Part shown: piece after piece, positions 26,369 to 34,932 of the stretch
How the letters are laid out: each line of letters begins with the position of its first letter
Numbering within the stretch: position 1 is the first letter of the stretch
Assembly: GCF_003122365.1 (NCBI RefSeq)
Contig: NZ_CP029254.1
Span: 3,615,001 to 3,679,000 of the forward strand
Source: Streptomyces spongiicola
Lineage (GTDB): Bacteria; Actinomycetota; Actinomycetes; Streptomycetales; Streptomycetaceae
Direction of reading: 5' to 3'
DNA length: 64,000 nucleotides
Position numbers and translations under genes: made by a program
The notes under the pieces: generated by a model
What the model was told of the DNA's origin: nothing
The model's database searches: none
The model's input: the letters and a program-made list of their open reading frames with translations, nothing else

Positions 26369-26638
26369 ATGACCAACGTGAGCTTGACGAACGGCCTTGA
26401 CGCTGCCCGCAAGCAGGAGATCAAGGAAATCATCTGCGACATCCTCGAGATCGACGAGGACGAGGTCACCGAAACCAGCCTCTTCAAGGAGGAGCACGAC
26501 GCGGACTCGCTGCGCGCGATCGAGATCCTCGCCGCCCTGGAGCGGACCCAGAAAGTGACGATCGACCAGAGCGAGCTCAGCCGCATGGTCAACCTGGAGG
26601 GCGTGTACGCGGTGGTGACCGAGGCCGCTCAAAGCTGA
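26369..26638 (+). CDS. Acyl carrier protein (first)
   Basis: 89 residues. The phosphopantetheine Ser is in EEHDADSLRAIEILAALE, within a normal four-helix ACP (KEIICDILEIDEDEVTETSL at the N-terminal helix). It carries the growing chain for the discrete ketosynthases. Motif DADSL replaces the usual DSLxxVE with DSLRAIE, still compatible with carrier function. It is the first gene of the polyketide operon, downstream of operator candidate 1, and 35 bp upstream of the original start of the disrupted ketosynthase. Confidence 0.92.
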   Translation: MTNVSLTNGLDAARKQEIKEIICDILEIDEDEVTETSLFKEEHDADSLRAIEILAALERTQKVTIDQSELSRMVNLEGVYAVVTEAAQS

Positions 26639-26673
26639 TCCGTCGTCCCGACCGCCAGATGGGTGAGCTTTTG

Positions 26674-26738
26674 ATGAATGCTTCGATCAGCACGGATGAG
26701 CGAGGTCACGGCGGGCCCCGGCGCCCGCACCCCGAGGG
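26674..26738 (+). pseudogene. Severed 5' end of the first ketosynthase gene
   Basis: ATG at 26,674 opens a frame encoding MNASISTDERGHGGPRRPHP then E, and runs straight into the left end of the insertion element. The last 10 bp, ACCCCGAGGG (26,729-26,738), recur at 28,024-28,033 beyond the element. Joining 26,738 to 28,034 continues the same frame as ...PEGAGRRVVITGLGVVTS, a normal ketosynthase start. The restored protein would be 444 residues. Confidence 0.85.
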
Positions 26739-28023
26739 CAGGGTCCCGGCAAAGTCGTTGATCATGCGGTCAGGATCAGGTTGATGGGGCGGTCGGTGTC
26801 GCGGGCGTGATGTCGTAGGGCGGCGGCGATGTTGTGGTGGCCGTGCAGGCGGAGCAGGGTGATGACGGTGTTGCGCAGGGCGGCCATGACGCGGGGTGCG
26901 TTGCCGGTGCGGACCTGGGAGCGGTCTTCGTCGAAGGTGACGTCGCGGATCCAGTGCAGGCGGTTCTCGATCTGCCAGTGCGACTGCACCCATGCGGCCA
27001 GGAGTGCCGGCGGCGCGGTGTGGGCGTCCGCGCTGGTGATCAGGTAGACGATCTCGACCGTCCGCCTGCCCTTCCTGGTGACGGTGCGCCGTAGTCGGGC
27101 GACTTGCGTGGCTGCGGTGAAGCCGATCCAGGCGGGCACGTCGGCGACCTTGATCGTGCGGGTGACGCGGCGTCCGTGTCCGCGCTCGGTCCTGGTGAGG
27201 GCGGGCATCCGGGCCCAGGGCAGGGCCTTGAGCTGGTTGTACAAGGACTTCTGGTTGGCCTTCACGGTCAGGACGTAATCGGCGCCGGCCTCTGTCACCA
27301 GCGCTGCGGTGTCGTGCTGGGTGTGCAGTGCGTCCATCGTGACGACCACGCCGTCCAGGTCCAGGAGTTGGAGCAGGCGGCGGGCGGCGGGGATCTCGTT
27401 GCTCTTCTCCCCCACCGCGACCTGGCCGAGCACCGCCCCGGATCCGTGAGCGAGGGCGGCGACCAGGTGCGGCGCGGAAGAGCTGTCGCCGCGGGCGCCG
27501 CGGACCGTCTTGCCGTCGACGGCGATCACCCGCCGGCCCGCGACCAACGCGGCCCGCGTCACGGCCCAGGCCCCCAGCACCGCGTCGAGACGGTCCGCGT
27601 CCAGCCTCGCGAACAGACGGCGCAGCGTCGACTCGTCCACCGACCCCCGCTCCAGACCCAGCCGGCCCAAGGCGTCGGCCCCCGCGTCCCGGGCCCACTC
27701 CCCGATCGCCGTGAACCCCCGTGCCCCGGCGATCACCGCGCACACCGCGACCGCGATCAGAGCGCCCACCGAATGACGGACCCCGCGCCGACGGCGCGGA
27801 TCGGGTATCCGACCGAGCAGGTCGACGAGAAGCTCATGATCCGGAACGAGCATGCGGACAGGCGCGGAGATGCGAGACGATGACATGGCGCGGGCGTTGT
27901 TCTCTCGGACGGACGGACGGCGTAGGAACCTCCATCCAACCCGACCTGAACACGCCCGCGCACCCTCATCTCACGCAGAAACACCACGTCACAGCCCTAC
28001 AGGGCGACTTTGCCGGAGCCCTG
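26739..28023 (-). mobile_element. ISAs1-family insertion sequence, complete, with target duplication
   Basis: 1,285 bp. The left end CAGGGTCCCGGCAAAGTCG (26,739-26,757) and the inverted right end (28,005-28,023, reading CAGGGCTCCGGCAAAGTCG) match at 17 of 19. A perfect 10-bp direct repeat ACCCCGAGGG flanks it (26,729-26,738 and 28,024-28,033), consistent with the 8-10 bp duplications of ISAs1 elements. It carries one intact transposase gene, on the minus strand. It interrupts the first ketosynthase gene of the cluster. Confidence 0.95.
26762..27886 (-). CDS. ISAs1-family transposase
   Basis: 374 residues, full length. The N-terminal region (LVDLLGRIPDPRRRRGVRHS) is the family's DUF4338-like/H-repeat-associated part. 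DDE residues appear in VIAVDGKTVRGARG (D), DGVVVTMDALHTQHD (D) and SHWQIENRLHWIRDVTFDED (E), followed by NAPRVMAALRNTVITLLR. No stops or frameshifts are seen, so the element could still be active. Its promoter must lie in the 137 bp between 27,887 and the right end. Confidence 0.95.
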   Translation of the reverse strand: MSSSRISAPVRMLVPDHELLVDLLGRIPDPRRRRGVRHSVGALIAVAVCAVIAGARGFTAIGEWARDAGADALGRLGLERGSVDESTLRRLFARLDADRLDAVLGAWAVTRAALVAGRRVIAVDGKTVRGARGDSSSAPHLVAALAHGSGAVLGQVAVGEKSNEIPAARRLLQLLDLDGVVVTMDALHTQHDTAALVTEAGADYVLTVKANQKSLYNQLKALPWARMPALTRTERGHGRRVTRTIKVADVPAWIGFTAATQVARLRRTVTRKGRRTVEIVYLITSADAHTAPPALLAAWVQSHWQIENRLHWIRDVTFDEDRSQVRTGNAPRVMAALRNTVITLLRLHGHHNIAAALRHHARDTDRPINLILTA

Positions 28024-29303
28024 ACCCCGAGGGCGCCGGCCGCCGGGTGGTCATCACCGGACTCGGTGTGGTCACCAGCATCGGCATCGGTGTCGAGGCC
28101 TTCACAGCCGGGCTCCGCGAGGGACGCAGCGGCGTCAAGCCGATCACCGCGTTCGACACGACCGGATTCGCCCACGCCAACGGCTGCGAGGTCACCGACT
28201 TCGCGCCGGAACGCTGGATCACGCGGCAGGACCCCGAGGAACTGGGCAGGGCGAGCCAGTTCTCGGCCGCCGCCGCGCGGATGGCGGTCGAGGACGCCGG
28301 CCTGACTTTGGCGGACGTGCGCTCCCGCCGCTCCCTGGTGTCGGTGGGCACCACGGACGGCGAGTCCCGCGACCTCGACCAACTCGTCGCCGCGAGCGTG
28401 GACGGTGGCCCCGGCGCATACGACCCGGCCGTCGCCCGGCGCGTCCCGGCCGTCGCCCGGCGCGTCCCGGCCGGGCGCCTGTCGGCCGGCATCGTGCGCG
28501 AGCTGGAGTTGGAGGACGTGGAGGCCGTGACGATTCCGACCGCGTGCGCTGCGGGCAACTACGCGGTCGGCTACGGCTACGACGCCCTGCGCAGCGGTGA
28601 TGTCGACATCGCCCTGTGCGGTGGCGCCGACGCCGCGTGCCGCAAGACGTTCACCGGCTTCTACCGGCTCGGCACCATCGCCCCTGAGGTGTGCCGGCCC
28701 TTCGACAAGGACCGCGAGGGCATCCTCACCGGCGAGGGAGCGGGCATCCTCCTGATGGAGAGCCTCGACTCCGCGCTCGCCCGCGGAGCCCGCATCTACG
28801 CCGAGGTGCTCGGGTACGGGCTCGCTTGCGACGCCCTGCACCCGGTCGCCCCGGACCGGGACAGCATCGCGCGGACGATCCGGCTCGCCCACCGCAACGC
28901 CGGGGTGACGCCGGATCAGGTCGACTTCGTCTCCGCGCACGGCACCGGCACCGAGGCCAACGACATCACGGAGGCGGGCGCGATCCGCCAGGTGTTCGGC
29001 GAGGGGTCCATGCCGCGCACGGTCTCCATCAAATCGATGATCGGCCACAGCATGGGGGCGGCCAGCGCGGTCGCCGCGGCGGCCTGTGCGCTGGCGATCA
29101 CCGAGGGATTCATCCCGCCGACCATCAACCACCGTGAGACCGACCCGGAGTGCGGTGTCGACTGCGTGCCCAACCGGGCCGTCGAGGCGGAGCTGAACGT
29201 TGTGCAGAACAACGCGCTCGCGTTCGGCGGCAACAACGCGGTGCTGATCCTCGGGGCGTACCGCGACGCGGAGCGTACGGAGCCCGTGGGGAGCGCGGCA
29301 TGA
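27852..29303 (+). CDS. Ketosynthase (KS-alpha type), 5' end replaced by IS sequence
   Basis: The open frame of 483 residues begins with about 57 residues read from the right end of the insertion element (antisense to the transposase start), then 3 residues of duplicated target, then the true protein. The real ketosynthase begins near RRVVITGLGVVTSIGIG. Catalytic Cys is in TIPTACAAGNYAVG, the His residues in SAHGTGTEAND and KSMIGHSMGAAS, so the enzyme would elongate acyl-ACP chains by decarboxylative condensation. Whether it is made now depends on a new start: ATG 27,852 or GTG 28,047 are options. An in-frame 21-bp duplication (28,428-28,469) repeats AVARRVP. The stop overlaps the next ATG. 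Confidence 0.75.
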   Translation: MRTGAEMRDDDMARALFSRTDGRRRNLHPTRPEHARAPSSHAETPRHSPTGRLCRSPDPEGAGRRVVITGLGVVTSIGIGVEAFTAGLREGRSGVKPITAFDTTGFAHANGCEVTDFAPERWITRQDPEELGRASQFSAAAARMAVEDAGLTLADVRSRRSLVSVGTTDGESRDLDQLVAASVDGGPGAYDPAVARRVPAVARRVPAGRLSAGIVRELELEDVEAVTIPTACAAGNYAVGYGYDALRSGDVDIALCGGADAACRKTFTGFYRLGTIAPEVCRPFDKDREGILTGEGAGILLMESLDSALARGARIYAEVLGYGLACDALHPVAPDRDSIARTIRLAHRNAGVTPDQVDFVSAHGTGTEANDITEAGAIRQVFGEGSMPRTVSIKSMIGHSMGAASAVAAAACALAITEGFIPPTINHRETDPECGVDCVPNRAVEAELNVVQNNALAFGGNNAVLILGAYRDAERTEPVGSAA

Positions 29304-30496
29304 GCTGGATCGTGACCGGGATGGGCGCCGTCGCCAGCATCGGTGCCGACGTCGAGGAGATCTTCGACTCGCTGATCGCCGGCCGCAGCGGGCTCGGACC
29401 GCTGCACGGCTACGACCGGGAAAAGTTCCGCGCACAAGTGGCGTACGAGATCGACGACCGTCCGGCGCCGGGCGTGGACGTGCCGCTGCGGGCGACCCGC
29501 TGGCTCGAACGTGCGGTGGCACAGGCCGCGGCGGACGCCGGACTCGGCGACGACCTGTCGGAGGTGCCGGTGCTCGTGGGCACCACCCTGCGCGAGCTGC
29601 GCTCGGTGGAGCTCTCGTGGCGGGGCGGGATCCCGTTCGACGCGGCCGACCTGCACTTCGGGACCATGTTGCGGCACCGGTTCGGCGCCGCTGACACCCA
29701 CACCGTCGCCAACGCCTGCTCGGCGTCGCTGTACACGCTTGCGCTGGGCGCCGACCTGCTCGACCTGGACGCGGCGGACACCGTCGTCGTGGCCGGGGTC
29801 GACACCATCACCGAGAGCACCTACGGGTTGCTCGACCGCTGCTATGCCGAAGCCCCCGACCGCGTCCGGCCGTTCGACCGGGAGCGGCGCGGGATGCTCC
29901 AGGGCGAGGGCGCGGTGGCGGTGGTGCTGCGCCGGGAGGCGGACGGGCCCGGGCCGGGCTCCCGGGTGCACGCCCGGGTGCGGGGGGTCGCCGTCAACTG
30001 CGACGCCTACCACTCGTCGGCACCGGACGCGAAGAGCATCACCGCTGCCGTCCACGAAGCGCACCGCAGGGCCGGGGTACGGCCTGCGGACATCGACCTG
30101 GTCATGCTGCACGGCACCGGCACCCCGCTGAACGACGAGGCCGAGTCGAGCGCGCTCGGCACGGTGTTCGCGGGCCTGTCCCCCTCCCCCTACATGACGG
30201 CGATCAAGTCGATGACCGGGCACACCGCGGGAGCCTCCGGACTGCACAGCCTGGTCGCGGCGGTCGACGTGATGCGCACCGGCACCATCCCGCCGACGGT
30301 GTATCTCGACGACCCGGTGGACGCCGTGGCCGGCTTCCGCCTGGTGCGAGGAGGCACCGTGCGGCCTCAGGAGCCGCTGCGGCTGGCACAGATCGACTCG
30401 TTCGGGTTCGGCGGGCTCAACGCGGTCGCGGTCGTGGAGCGTGTCGCCGACGAAGCGCTGCGGCACCCGATGCATCCCGAGGGAGGAGGCAAGTGA
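29300..30496 (+). CDS. Ketosynthase (second, with full Cys-His-His set)
   Basis: 398 residues, ATGA overlap with the previous gene. Motifs: VTGMGAVASIGADVEE at the N-terminus, catalytic Cys in VANACSASLYTLALG, His in MLHGTGTPLNDEAESS and in KSMTGHTAGASGLHS, and DSFGFGGLNAVAVVE at the end. It is of the discrete type II FAS/PKS class. It probably pairs with the Cys-less protein encoded directly after it, with a GTGA overlap. Confidence 0.9.
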   Translation: MSWIVTGMGAVASIGADVEEIFDSLIAGRSGLGPLHGYDREKFRAQVAYEIDDRPAPGVDVPLRATRWLERAVAQAAADAGLGDDLSEVPVLVGTTLRELRSVELSWRGGIPFDAADLHFGTMLRHRFGAADTHTVANACSASLYTLALGADLLDLDAADTVVVAGVDTITESTYGLLDRCYAEAPDRVRPFDRERRGMLQGEGAVAVVLRREADGPGPGSRVHARVRGVAVNCDAYHSSAPDAKSITAAVHEAHRRAGVRPADIDLVMLHGTGTPLNDEAESSALGTVFAGLSPSPYMTAIKSMTGHTAGASGLHSLVAAVDVMRTGTIPPTVYLDDPVDAVAGFRLVRGGTVRPQEPLRLAQIDSFGFGGLNAVAVVERVADEALRHPMHPEGGGK

Positions 30497-31611
30497 GTAC
30501 CGGACGCACGGCGTGCGCGGTGATCACCGGGCTCGGCGCCGCCGTACGCGGGCTGACCGGGCCGCAGGATCTGCTCGGGCCGCTGCCCGTCGGCCACCGG
30601 GACGAAGCCGACCCCGTCTCCCGGCTCAAGGGGCGCGGGCTGCGCTACAAGGACCGCGCCACAAAGCTCGGCATGGCCGCGGCCGCGGACGCCCTGCGCG
30701 CGGCCGGGCTCACCGACGACAACGGGGGCCTCACCGTCCCCGGCGAGAGCGTGGGCGTCGTGGCCAGCACGAACTACGGCAACGCCGACACGGTCTGCGA
30801 GACCGTGCAGACCATCGCCGAATCCACCTACCTGGCGACCAGCCCCATGATGCTGCCCGCCACCTCCAGCAACGTCGTGGCCTCCTGGGTGGCCATCACG
30901 CACGGGCTGCGCGGCGCCAACCTTACGCTGTGCAACGGGCCGACGTCCGGCCTGGACGCCGTCAACTGGGCCCGGCTGCTGATCGCAGCCGGCCGGGTCG
31001 AACGGGTCCTGGTCCTGGGCGTCGAGCCGGACAACGCTGCCGTCCGGCATGTCACGGGCACGCCCGAGGCCCCGGTCGCGGAGGACCCGGCTGCGGTTCC
31101 CGAACTGTTCGACGGGGCGGTCGCGCTGGTCGTGGAGTCGGCCGCGTCGGTGCGTGCCCGGGGCGCGCGGCACCTGGCCGCCGTGGGGCCCTACGCCCGC
31201 CGAGGCGACCACGCCGAGGCGGTCGCCGCGGTGCGGTCCCGGCATGCCGGGCGGATCGGGCTGTGGTGCGTGCCGGAACACCCGGAGGGGGTGACGGCTC
31301 CAGCGGCGGGGCTGGGCACCGGGGCGGGCAGCGCGCCCGTCCACGACCTGTCCGCCCTGTACGGACCTGCCTCGGGTGCGCTCGGCGTACTGCAGTGCGC
31401 GGCGGCGGCCGTCTGGCTGGACGGCCGGGCCGGTGGTCGTCCCGATGACGCCGAGGCGGTGCTCGCCAGCGCGGGCACCGGCGACGCGGGCTGGGACGAC
31501 GCGAGCGCGGCCCTGCTGCTGACCGGCCCCGCAACGGTGTCGGCGGGGCCCGGAACAGCGTCGCCCAGGACCGAAGCCGTGCCGATGGAGTCCGTGGGCG
31601 GCATTCGATGA
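30493..31611 (+). CDS. Chain-length-factor-like ketosynthase homologue (no catalytic Cys)
   Basis: 372 residues from GTG 30,493. It has the thiolase-fold N-terminus (CAVITGLGAAVRG) and DRATKLGMAAAADALRAAGL, but the active-site Cys position reads Pro in LCNGPTSGLDAVNWA, and the HGTGT and KxxxGH boxes are absent. This is the pattern of a chain-length factor, the inactive half of a KS/CLF heterodimer. It follows ketosynthase 2 with a 4-bp overlap, which makes that protein its likely partner. Confidence 0.8.
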   Translation: MSTGRTACAVITGLGAAVRGLTGPQDLLGPLPVGHRDEADPVSRLKGRGLRYKDRATKLGMAAAADALRAAGLTDDNGGLTVPGESVGVVASTNYGNADTVCETVQTIAESTYLATSPMMLPATSSNVVASWVAITHGLRGANLTLCNGPTSGLDAVNWARLLIAAGRVERVLVLGVEPDNAAVRHVTGTPEAPVAEDPAAVPELFDGAVALVVESAASVRARGARHLAAVGPYARRGDHAEAVAAVRSRHAGRIGLWCVPEHPEGVTAPAAGLGTGAGSAPVHDLSALYGPASGALGVLQCAAAAVWLDGRAGGRPDDAEAVLASAGTGDAGWDDASAALLLTGPATVSAGPGTASPRTEAVPMESVGGIR

Positions 31612-32723
31612 GCAGGTACGAGGTACCGTGGCCGCCGGCCGACGCGTCTTCGGAGACGACGACCCGCGTGCTGGGTGAGCCGGCCGGCGAAGCGCGGACG
31701 GGCCGGGGCGGGCATCGCGGCCCGGGCGAAACGGACGCCGGCGGCCCGGCACCCGAACTGCAGGACCGATCGCCGTCCGGAGCGCCGAAGGGCCAGGCCC
31801 AGCCTCGCCATCCCGCCGAACCGGTCGGCGGACCAGCCGGCGGTGGCATGGCGACCGGGCTGCTGGGGTTCCATGGGCAGCGGACGTCCACCGTGCGGTT
31901 GCGGCGGGCGGCCCGGGGCGGCTCCTCACCGGTGCGGATGCTGCTGTTGCACGGGCTGGCCGGGGCCACCTCCGTGTGGCGGTCGTACGAGGAACTGGCC
32001 CTGGACGGCGTCGAGATCTGGGAGGGAGTCCTGCCATGGGGAGCCGAGGGCGACCCCGGGTGGAGCGTGCACGACGACCCGGCGGAGCACGTGGAGCGGG
32101 CACTCGACGCGATGCCCGGCGGGGTCGACGCGGTCATCGTGCACTCCTTCACCGCGGGACCGGCCCTGGAGGTGCTGGCCCGCCGGGCAGCTGGCCGCGG
32201 GCCGCGAGCCGCCGTGGTCGTGGCGCCCTTCCATCGGCGCAGTCCCGGGGACTTCACCTGGGACGACGCCCTGTACTACCTGAGCGGCTTCCACCGCATC
32301 CTCGAAGAGGGGCTGCGGATCGGCGCGGGTGACCGCATCGCGCCCGCGCTGCGCGCCGCCATGGCGATGCGGGTGCGGGACCGGATCGGTCCCTACGGCT
32401 GGCAGCAGTTCTTCGGGGCGTACCTGCGCAGCCCTCACCTCGATGTCGCCGCGCTGCGCCTGCCGGTGCTGGTGGTGGCCGGCACGGAGGACTTCGCCGC
32501 CCCGCCCGGCGACGCCCGCACGCTGGCTGGGGCGCTGCCCGACGGCAGGTTCGAACTCTTCGACGACTGCGGCCACTTCGCCATGGTGGAGCAGCCACGG
32601 CGGTTCGCGGACGCGGTGCACGCCTTGCTGAGCGAGGCCTTCCCCGACCGCCTGGCGAACGGCACGGCCGCCACCGCCGTACCGCCGCCTTCTGCCCCAC
32701 TCGCAGTTCACCCTCTTCCGTAA
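31608..32723 (+). CDS. Alpha/beta hydrolase, thioesterase-like, with long N-terminal extension
   Basis: 371 residues. The hydrolase domain starts about residue 85 (VRMLLLHGLAGATSVWRSYE). The nucleophile Ser is in IVHSFTAGPALEV, the acid in VVAGTEDFAAPPG and the His in FDDCGHFAMVEQPRRF. The first about 80 residues are Gly/Pro/Arg-rich low complexity; an internal ATG at 31,848 (MATGLLGFHGQ) could be the true start of the folded protein. A likely role is releasing or editing acyl chains on the carrier proteins. ATGA overlap with the preceding gene. Confidence 0.75.
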   Translation: MSRYEVPWPPADASSETTTRVLGEPAGEARTGRGGHRGPGETDAGGPAPELQDRSPSGAPKGQAQPRHPAEPVGGPAGGGMATGLLGFHGQRTSTVRLRRAARGGSSPVRMLLLHGLAGATSVWRSYEELALDGVEIWEGVLPWGAEGDPGWSVHDDPAEHVERALDAMPGGVDAVIVHSFTAGPALEVLARRAAGRGPRAAVVVAPFHRRSPGDFTWDDALYYLSGFHRILEEGLRIGAGDRIAPALRAAMAMRVRDRIGPYGWQQFFGAYLRSPHLDVAALRLPVLVVAGTEDFAAPPGDARTLAGALPDGRFELFDDCGHFAMVEQPRRFADAVHALLSEAFPDRLANGTAATAVPPPSAPLAVHPLP

Positions 32724-32749
32724 CTCCACCTCTATGTAACGGAGTCGAC

Positions 32750-33724
32750 GTGACCACCCACACCCCTGACATCGAGGCCTCGGTCCTCGCCCTGAAGGAG
32801 CCCAGCTCCCTGGAGATCCGCCCCCGCTACGAGGGCTCCAACATCTGCACCTGGATCGGGTTCAAGCACGTCAACTACCTGGTTGAGGAAGCCGTGCTGA
32901 ACCACCTCAGGCAGGCGGGTATCGCGCCGGGCGAGATCTACGAGGTGTACGGCCTGTGCACGGACATCGTGGACATCGACACCCGCATCCTGCACGCCTT
33001 CCACATCGACGACACGGCCGTCGCCGAGGTCGGGCCGCATCGCAGGGCCAAGGACGACGAGATGCTGTTCTCCGTCGCCCTGCATGTGCGGCGCGACACT
33101 CTGCTCAAGGCCGTGACGTCCACCGTCCGCGTCCAGCTGCGCCTCGACCCGCGTGGCGGCGGCGAACAGCCGCTGCCAGCCGCGCTCGCGCCGTTCGCGG
33201 TCGACCGGCTCGCCGCGACGCCCGGCTGGACGCCGGAGCCCGTCCAGGTCGACCTGTCCGCCGACGACGTGCTCAAGGAGCTGACGGCCGGGCGCAACGC
33301 GTACGCGTGGAAGTTCCGCATCCCGTACTGGTACTGCCACTTCACCGAGCGTCAGCAGATGTCCGGCTATCTCCGGCTGATGGAGGAGGCCAAGGACCGG
33401 CTGGTCGCCGACCGCGGGGTATCCATCAAGACGCTGCTGGACGAGCAGAACTGGATTCCGGTGGTGCCGCACTCGCGGATCACCGTCCTCGACGAGGCCC
33501 GTATGGAGGAGGACATGTACGTCGTCCTCACCGTCGAGAGCGTTTTCAAGGGCTTCACGTACGACTCGCGCATGGACACCTACGTGGTGCGCGACGGGAA
33601 GCTGGTGCAGACGGCGACCGGCCGGATCACCCACGGTTACGCGGTGATCGAGAACCGTCGCGCCTGGTCCCTGGTGGCCTTCGACGACCGTATGAACGCG
33701 GCCCTGGAGGGCCGGACGGCATGA
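32750..33724 (+). CDS. Double-hotdog acyl thioesterase/dehydratase-like protein
   Basis: 324 residues from a GTG. Two halves each resemble a hotdog unit: the first has GFKHVNYLVEEAVLNHLRQAG (the FkHVNY pattern of acyl-ACP thioesterases and 4HBT proteins), the second has WYCHFTERQQMSGYLRLMEE and a matching beta strand region (YVVLTVESVFKGFTYDS). It could be a thioesterase or a dehydratase acting on ACP-bound intermediates; sequence alone does not decide. It overlaps the next ketosynthase by 4 bp, so it is part of the core machinery. Confidence 0.6.
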   Translation: MTTHTPDIEASVLALKEPSSLEIRPRYEGSNICTWIGFKHVNYLVEEAVLNHLRQAGIAPGEIYEVYGLCTDIVDIDTRILHAFHIDDTAVAEVGPHRRAKDDEMLFSVALHVRRDTLLKAVTSTVRVQLRLDPRGGGEQPLPAALAPFAVDRLAATPGWTPEPVQVDLSADDVLKELTAGRNAYAWKFRIPYWYCHFTERQQMSGYLRLMEEAKDRLVADRGVSIKTLLDEQNWIPVVPHSRITVLDEARMEEDMYVVLTVESVFKGFTYDSRMDTYVVRDGKLVQTATGRITHGYAVIENRRAWSLVAFDDRMNAALEGRTA

Positions 33725-34932
33725 ACCGCGAGGTCGAGGTCGTGGTCACCGGGGTCGGCGCCGTCACCTGTCACGGTGCGGGCGCCGACACTCTGTGGCG
33801 GGCCATGACGGCGGCCGGAACCCGTCTGCCGGACCGGCCGGCGGACCCGCTCGCCCGGATGGACCTGCCGTTCATCGGCCTGGTGCCCGACCCCGACCTG
33901 GCGGCCGACCGGGCGACGCGGTTCGCATCGCTCGCCACCGCTGAGGCGCTGGCCGACGCAGGACTGGACGCGGCGGCGCTCGCCACGGCCCGTACGGCCG
34001 TCGTGCTGGGCAGTTGTATGGGCGAGCCGGGCGCCAACGAACGCGGCCGGGGGGATGACGGTGCCTGGACGCCGCCGTTCCGCCTGGCCGGCGCGCTGGC
34101 CACCGAACTCGGGCTGTTCGGCACGGTCCACGACATCGGGAACGCCTGCGCGGCCGGGGCGTACGCGCTCGGCATCGCGGCGGATCTGGTGCGCGCGGGC
34201 GTGGCGGACGTGGTGATCGCGGGCGGCTCCGACGCGTACTCGCGGGTGGCACTCGGCTGCTTCAACCGGCTCGGTGCCGTCGACCCGGAGCGCTGTCGGC
34301 CCTTCGAGGCCGACCGCGACGGCACGGTGTTCGCCGAGGGCGCGGGGATCCTCGTCGTGGAGTCGGCGGCGCACGCCCGGGCGCGGGGTGTGACGACCGG
34401 TGACGGCCGTGGCGTGCTGCGGCTGTCCGCCGTCGCGTGGAGCTGCGACGCGGACCATCCGACGGCGCCGCGGGCCGACGGCGAGCAGATCGTGCGGGCC
34501 ATGCGCGAGGCCGTGGGCGGCGCGGCCGACGACATCGGCTGCGTGGTGCCGCACGGCACCGGCACCCGGCTCAACGATGTCATGGAGAGCCGGGCCCTGC
34601 ACCGCGTCCTCGGGGCGCGTGCCGCGCGCGTGCCGCTGTACAGCCTCAAGGCACTCCTCGGCCACGCGGGCGGGGCGTCCGCCGCGCTGGCCGCCGTGGC
34701 CGCGGCGCTGATCCTGCGCCATGGCACGGTCCCGCCGAACGTGCCGCTGAAGGAGCAGGATCCCGAGTGCGCGGTGGCGCTGCCGCAGGGCGAGCCGGTG
34801 CCCTTGCCCGCAGGGGCGCGGCGTGTGCTGGTCAACGCCTACGGGTTCGGTGGGAACAACGCGTCGGTGGTGCTGGCGGGGAGCGCGGACGCGGTGGGGC
34901 TCAGAGCAGGGAAGGGGGGAGTGCCGGTATGA
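33721..34932 (+). CDS. Ketosynthase (third, with full Cys-His-His set)
   Basis: 403 residues, ATG 33,721 overlapping the previous stop. Motifs: VVVTGVGAVTCHGAGAD, catalytic Cys in DIGNACAAGAYALGIA, His in VVPHGTGTRLNDVMES and LKALLGHAGGASAAL, and NAYGFGGNNASVVLAG. It pairs by position with the Cys-less homologue encoded directly downstream (ATGA overlap). Confidence 0.9.
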   Translation: MNREVEVVVTGVGAVTCHGAGADTLWRAMTAAGTRLPDRPADPLARMDLPFIGLVPDPDLAADRATRFASLATAEALADAGLDAAALATARTAVVLGSCMGEPGANERGRGDDGAWTPPFRLAGALATELGLFGTVHDIGNACAAGAYALGIAADLVRAGVADVVIAGGSDAYSRVALGCFNRLGAVDPERCRPFEADRDGTVFAEGAGILVVESAAHARARGVTTGDGRGVLRLSAVAWSCDADHPTAPRADGEQIVRAMREAVGGAADDIGCVVPHGTGTRLNDVMESRALHRVLGARAARVPLYSLKALLGHAGGASAALAAVAAALILRHGTVPPNVPLKEQDPECAVALPQGEPVPLPAGARRVLVNAYGFGGNNASVVLAGSADAVGLRAGKGGVPV

